Below, in pieces: positions 60,875 to 64,000 of a stretch of 64,000 nt of DNA. The notes below the pieces were generated by a model. The model worked only from the letters and a program-made list of their open reading frames with translations, was not told the DNA's origin and searched no databases. A program made the position numbers and the translations under genes. Numbering within the stretch: the stretch's first letter is position 1; each line of letters starts with the position of its first letter. Origin of the DNA: Stenotrophomonas indicatrix (GTDB lineage: Bacteria > Pseudomonadota > Gammaproteobacteria > Xanthomonadales > Xanthomonadaceae); NCBI RefSeq assembly GCF_002750975.1, contig NZ_PEJS01000001.1, forward strand, positions 3,596,001 through 3,660,000, given 5' to 3'.

Positions 60875-61798
60875 TCAAACCCCCACGCGCAGATCACGGC
60901 GCGCATTGAGGTAGTCGGCAGCGGTGATTGCCTTGCCGCCTTCGCGCTGCAGCACGCGCAGGCGCAACGCGCCCTGCCCGCAGGCGATGTCGATGCCCTC
61001 GCGGCCAGCGGCCAGCACCGTACCCGGCGCCTGGCCATGCGCCACATCCAGCGCCACCGCGCCATGGATGCGCACGCGCTCACCGGCCAGCAGTGCCTCG
61101 GCAATCGGCCACGGATTGAATGCACGCACCGTGCGCGCCAGCGCTTCTGCGTCCTGCGCCCAGTCAAGTTTTGCCTCGGCCTTGTCCAGCTTGTGCGCGT
61201 ATGTCACGCCCTGCTCCGGCTGCGGCCGTGCGATCGGCTTGATGCCGGCGCGCAGCAGGCCCAGCCCATCGGACAGCACCTGTGCGCCAAGCTCGGCCAG
61301 CTTGTCGTGCAGCTGGCCACCGGTATCGGTAGCGGCGATCGGCAGCTCCTGGTGCAGCAGCACCGGGCCCGTATCCAGGCCGGCTTCCATCTGCATCAGG
61401 CAGATGCCGGTCTTGCTGTCACCGGCCTGGATGGCGCGCTGGATCGGTGCGGCGCCACGCCAGCGCGGCAGCAGCGAACCATGCACGTTCCAGCAACCGT
61501 GGGTCGGAATGGTCAGCACCGCCTTGGGCAGGATCAGGCCATAGGCCACCACCACCATCAGGTCCGGCTGCAGGTCACGCAGCTGCTGCTGGGCCGCTTC
61601 GTCCTTCAGCGTTTCCGGCTGGTACACGGGGATGCCACGGGCGACCGCTTCCAGCTTGACCGGCGAAGGCGCCAGACCACGGCCGCGACCGGCAGGGCGA
61701 TCGGGCTGGGTATAGACAGCCACCACCTCGTGATGACGCGCGGCCGCGCGCAGCGACGACACCGCGAATTCCGGCGTACCGGCAAAGACAATCCTCAT
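60875..61798 (-). CDS. fmt: Methionyl-tRNA formyltransferase
   Basis: 307 residues. [20 protein letters not shown] start, the active-site motif [20 protein letters not shown] and [14 protein letters not shown] are diagnostic. It formylates initiator Met-tRNA with 10-formyl-THF. It follows def on the same strand, but a terminator lies between the two, so def and fmt may be partly independent here. Upstream of rsmB. Confidence 0.96.
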   Translation of the reverse strand: MRIVFAGTPEFAVSSLRAAARHHEVVAVYTQPDRPAGRGRGLAPSPVKLEAVARGIPVYQPETLKDEAAQQQLRDLQPDLMVVVAYGLILPKAVLTIPTHGCWNVHGSLLPRWRGAAPIQRAIQAGDSKTGICLMQMEAGLDTGPVLLHQELPIAATDTGGQLHDKLAELGAQVLSDGLGLLRAGIKPIARPQPEQGVTYAHKLDKAEAKLDWAQDAEALARTVRAFNPWPIAEALLAGERVRIHGAVALDVAHGQAPGTVLAAGREGIDIACGQGALRLRVLQREGGKAITAADYLNARRDLRVGV

Positions 61799-61831
61799 GG
61801 CAACCCCACTTGCAGGATGAAATCGTGCAGG

Positions 61832-61859
61832 AAAAAAAACGGCGCCGTCGGCCGGCGCC
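61832..61859 (-). terminator. Terminator between def and fmt
   Basis: GGCGCCG and CGGCGCC pair around TCGGC with eight A on the left, giving a stem followed by a U-run on the minus strand, 61 bp past the def stop. Confidence 0.85.
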
Positions 61860-61919
61860 ATGCAGCCCGCGCGTCACGCGCAGGCGCGGGCCACCCCGAA
61901 GGGCGGCCCGGAGCAGCGA

Positions 61920-62432
61920 TCACGCCACGTGCTTGCGCTGCTTGGCCAGCTTCTTGCGGACCATCTCGCGCTTCAGCGGCGACAGGTAATCGATGAACAG
62001 CTTGCCGTCCAGATGGTCCATCTCGTGCTGCACGCAGACCGCCAGCAGGCCGTCGGTGGTCAACTCCTGCGGCTGCCCCTGGCGATCCAGGAACTTGACG
62101 GTGATGGTGTCGGCACGGGTCACGTCGGCGAAGATGCCGGGCACCGACAGGCAGCCTTCCTGGTACACCTGGCCCCCGTCCTTGGCGACGATTTCCGGGT
62201 TGATGAAGACGCGCGGCTCGTTCTTTTCTTCGCTCACGTCGATGACCATGAAGCGCTGGTGCACGTCTACCTGGCTGGCAGCCAGGCCGATGCCCGGGGC
62301 GTCGTACATGGTCTCGAACATGTTGTCGAGCAGCTCCTGGAACGCCGGCGTGGTCACTTCGGCGGCATCGATCAACGCAGCCTTGGTACGCAGGCGCGGA
62401 TCGGGGAACTCAAGGATGGGGAGTAAAGCCAT
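61920..62432 (-). CDS. def: Peptide deformylase
   Basis: 170 residues with the three deformylase motifs in order: [11 protein letters not shown] (motif 1), EGCLSVPGI (metal Cys) and [12 protein letters not shown] (HExxH). A cytosolic metal enzyme that removes the N-formyl group from nascent proteins. Divergent from the LysM gene with 128 bp between starts, the usual def/LysM/dprA layout of Xanthomonadaceae. Confidence 0.97.
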   Translation of the reverse strand: MALLPILEFPDPRLRTKAALIDAAEVTTPAFQELLDNMFETMYDAPGIGLAASQVDVHQRFMVIDVSEEKNEPRVFINPEIVAKDGGQVYQEGCLSVPGIFADVTRADTITVKFLDRQGQPQELTTDGLLAVCVQHEMDHLDGKLFIDYLSPLKREMVRKKLAKQRKHVA

Positions 62433-62560
62433 GGCAGTTTCCGGGGTTGGGGCCGGGGTACGCCGGCATACGTCGCAGATTCTAGCTCCAACGCTTGCCT
62501 TGCGCCCCGGTTTCTGGACTATAGTGCGCGAACCTGTTGGGGAATCAGGGCTTCACACCT

Positions 62561-63688
62561 ATGTTGCTTCGTTTTCGTACGGTCGTCGCCGCGGCGATGC
62601 TGACCGTGGCTGCCTATGCTACCGCCGTGGAAGTGAATGGCGGGCACCCGGACACCTATGTGGTCCGCAAAGGGGACACCCTGTGGGACATCGCAGGACG
62701 ATTCCTGCAGAAACCATGGCTGTGGCCGGAGATATGGCAGGCCAATCCGCAGGTCGCCAATCCACACCTGATCTATCCCGGTGACGTCCTCAGCCTGGCC
62801 TACCTGGACCGCGTGACGGCCCAGCCCGGCCCGCGCCAGGAAGCCCCGGTAACCGGCGTGCCGCTGGCCCAGGTCGAGCCGTTCCTGAAGCAGCTCAGCG
62901 TGGTCGACAGCATCGAACAGCTGCCCTATGTGGTCGGCCTGGAAGACAACCGCCTGCGCGCCACCGGTGGGCAGACCGCCTATGTGCGCCTGGCCGACGC
63001 CCAGGTCGGGCAGCGCTGGGCCGTGGTCCGCCCGACCGTGCGCTACGCCCAGCCCAAGCCCACCGAGGACCTGACCGCCAACGGCGACGTCACCCCGGGC
63101 AGCGGCAATCTCTGGAAGGCGTTCAGCGCACCCAACCACCGCCGCGGCGTGCTGGGTTACGAGCTGGCACAGGTCGGCACCGGCACCATCACCCAGGTGG
63201 CTGGCGGCAAGACCGAAGCGTCAACCCTGGTCCTGGACAACGCCAGTGGCGGCCGTGAAGTGCGTGCCGGCGACCGTCTGGTGCCGGTCGAGGCCACGCC
63301 GTACGACCTGCAGTTCTTCCCGCATGTCCCCGCCGCCGGCGTGGAAGGCGTGGATGTACGCGTGCTGGCAGTCACCGATATGTTCACTACCGGCGGCCCG
63401 CGCGATGTGATCGCGATTTCCGCTGGTCGCGCCCAGGGCGTGGACAACGGCACCGTGTTCTCGCTGTGGCGCCATGGCAGCCACGTGGCGCACCGGATGA
63501 AGTTCCCGGGTTCCTCTCGCATGGACGACTCGATCAGCACCGGCGCCGGCCGGGTCAGCCTGCCGGATGAGTACGCCGCGCATGCCATGGTCTTCCGCAC
63601 CTTCGACAACGTCAGCTATGCGTTGGTGATGCAGGGTGTGAAGCCGGTGCGTGTGGGTTACAGCGCGCTGCATCCGGACGCGAAATGA
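62561..63688 (+). CDS. Exported LysM-domain protein
   Basis: 375 residues: a Sec signal peptide (MLLRFRTVVAAAMLTVAAYA), a LysM domain (TYVVRKGDTLWDIAGRFLQK, then IWQANPQVANPHLIYPGDVL) and a long C-terminal region with no recognised fold (LAVTDMFTTGGPRDVIAISA). It probably binds peptidoglycan in the periplasm. Genes of this kind regularly lie between def and dprA. ATG 62561 is chosen over upstream in-frame alternatives for its position before the signal peptide. Confidence 0.9.
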   Translation: MLLRFRTVVAAAMLTVAAYATAVEVNGGHPDTYVVRKGDTLWDIAGRFLQKPWLWPEIWQANPQVANPHLIYPGDVLSLAYLDRVTAQPGPRQEAPVTGVPLAQVEPFLKQLSVVDSIEQLPYVVGLEDNRLRATGGQTAYVRLADAQVGQRWAVVRPTVRYAQPKPTEDLTANGDVTPGSGNLWKAFSAPNHRRGVLGYELAQVGTGTITQVAGGKTEASTLVLDNASGGREVRAGDRLVPVEATPYDLQFFPHVPAAGVEGVDVRVLAVTDMFTTGGPRDVIAISAGRAQGVDNGTVFSLWRHGSHVAHRMKFPGSSRMDDSISTGAGRVSLPDEYAAHAMVFRTFDNVSYALVMQGVKPVRVGYSALHPDAK

Positions 63689-63716
63689 TCCGGCGCCGGG
63701 CCCCGCCCGGCCTCGG

Positions 63717-63747
63717 CAGGGAGTGCCGGCCGCATCGGCCGGCAACC
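63717..63747. repeat. SMAG/REP-like palindrome
   Basis: GTGCCGGCCGCATCGGCCGGCA, a GC-rich hairpin of the same type as at 54436, located after the LysM gene. Confidence 0.65.
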
Positions 63748-63774
63748 TCCGGGATACCCTGACAGCAATACGCG

Positions 63775-63795
63775 AAGGCGCCCTAGGGCGCCTTT
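63775..63795 (+). terminator. Terminator after the LysM gene
   Basis: AAGGCGCC and GGCGCCTT pair around CTAG, followed by TGTT. It lies 86 bp after the LysM stop and 26 bp before dprA. Confidence 0.8.
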
Positions 63796-63820
63796 GTTGC
63801 GTGAGGCCGATAGTCGGGGG

Positions 63821-64000
63821 ATGACTGAGCATGGACATGAGGCGCTGCTGCGCCTGTTGATCGCGGCTGGTTCCCTGGCACCCAGGCGCGCGCTGCTGCA
63901 GACCACCGGCAATGCGGATGCAGCGTTGGCGCTCGGTGTTGCAGGCTGGCGGGCCCACGGCTGCACACCGGAACAATGCGCTGCGCTGGAGCGTCCCGAC
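63821..64000 (+). CDS. dprA: DNA-processing protein DprA, 5' end only
   Basis: The first 60 codons (MTEHGHEALLRLLIAAGSLA, then RRALLQTTGNADAALALG) match the N-terminal SAM-like helical part of DprA, the loader of RecA onto incoming single-stranded DNA in transformation. The Rossmann (SLOG) domain lies outside the window. Position after def and LysM supports the call. Confidence 0.85.
   Translation, partial: MTEHGHEALLRLLIAAGSLAPRRALLQTTGNADAALALGVAGWRAHGCTPEQCAALERPD

Overview
The window looks like the chromosome of a Stenotrophomonas (S. maltophilia complex, Xanthomonadaceae). It has high-GC coding DNA, the housekeeping blocks rpoD-dtd-lpxL-ribA and rsmB-fmt-def-LysM-dprA, and many short GTAG-headed palindromic repeats of the kind described in S. 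maltophilia as SMAG REP elements. This assignment is by pattern recognition only; no database was searched.

Region 1 (1-21 kb) is accessory but chromosomal. It holds two MFS drug exporters, one divergent from a LysR regulator, stress proteins (KGG, DUF2383, Ohr/OsmC), NmrA-type reductases, several secreted hydrolases, and small hypothetical genes. Its most informative part is 8.8-12.1 kb: an ECF41-type sigma factor with its usual carboxymuconolactone-decarboxylase partner, a cupin, and a divergent pair made of an orphan sigma region-4 protein and a LysR regulator. Exact ECF41 promoters (TGTCACA-N16-CGTC) precede both the sigma gene itself and the orphan sigma-4/LysR pair, each 8-9 nt from the start codon. 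Six copies of a 98-bp SMAG repeat follow.

Region 2 (about 21.56-46.55 kb) is a composite genomic island abutting a tRNA-Ile(CAU) gene. A P4-type integrase starts next to the tRNA. Its leftmost 2.5 kb (21.56-24.06) is a deletion-ridden copy, collinear and in the same orientation, of segments between 28.55 and 37.6 kb, so two related elements seem to have stacked at one site. Cargo includes a MazG-like pyrophosphohydrolase coupled to a PUA/EVE-like HNH nuclease, an NmrA reductase with an HxlR regulator, a BLUF photoreceptor flanked by paralogous zinc-ribbon proteins, an HTH-HATPase-STAS-like protein, and an AbiTii-type protein with a membrane anchor. The right 12 kb is a single-strand gene train: integrase, small regulators, an HNH nuclease, a Rep-like winged-helix protein beside iteron-like repeats and a perfect DnaA box, then three proteins resembling a podovirus DNA-ejection set and DUF5681. 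No capsid, portal, terminase or tail gene is visible, so it could be a phage satellite or a stripped prophage.

Region 3 (46.6-64 kb) is conserved core: rpoD, dtd, an LpxL-type acyltransferase, GTP cyclohydrolase II, two bacterial-PH membrane proteins, an LPS/glycan cluster (glycerophosphotransferase-like, GT2, O-antigen ligase, ArnT/PMT-like), rsmB, fmt, def, a LysM protein and the start of dprA.
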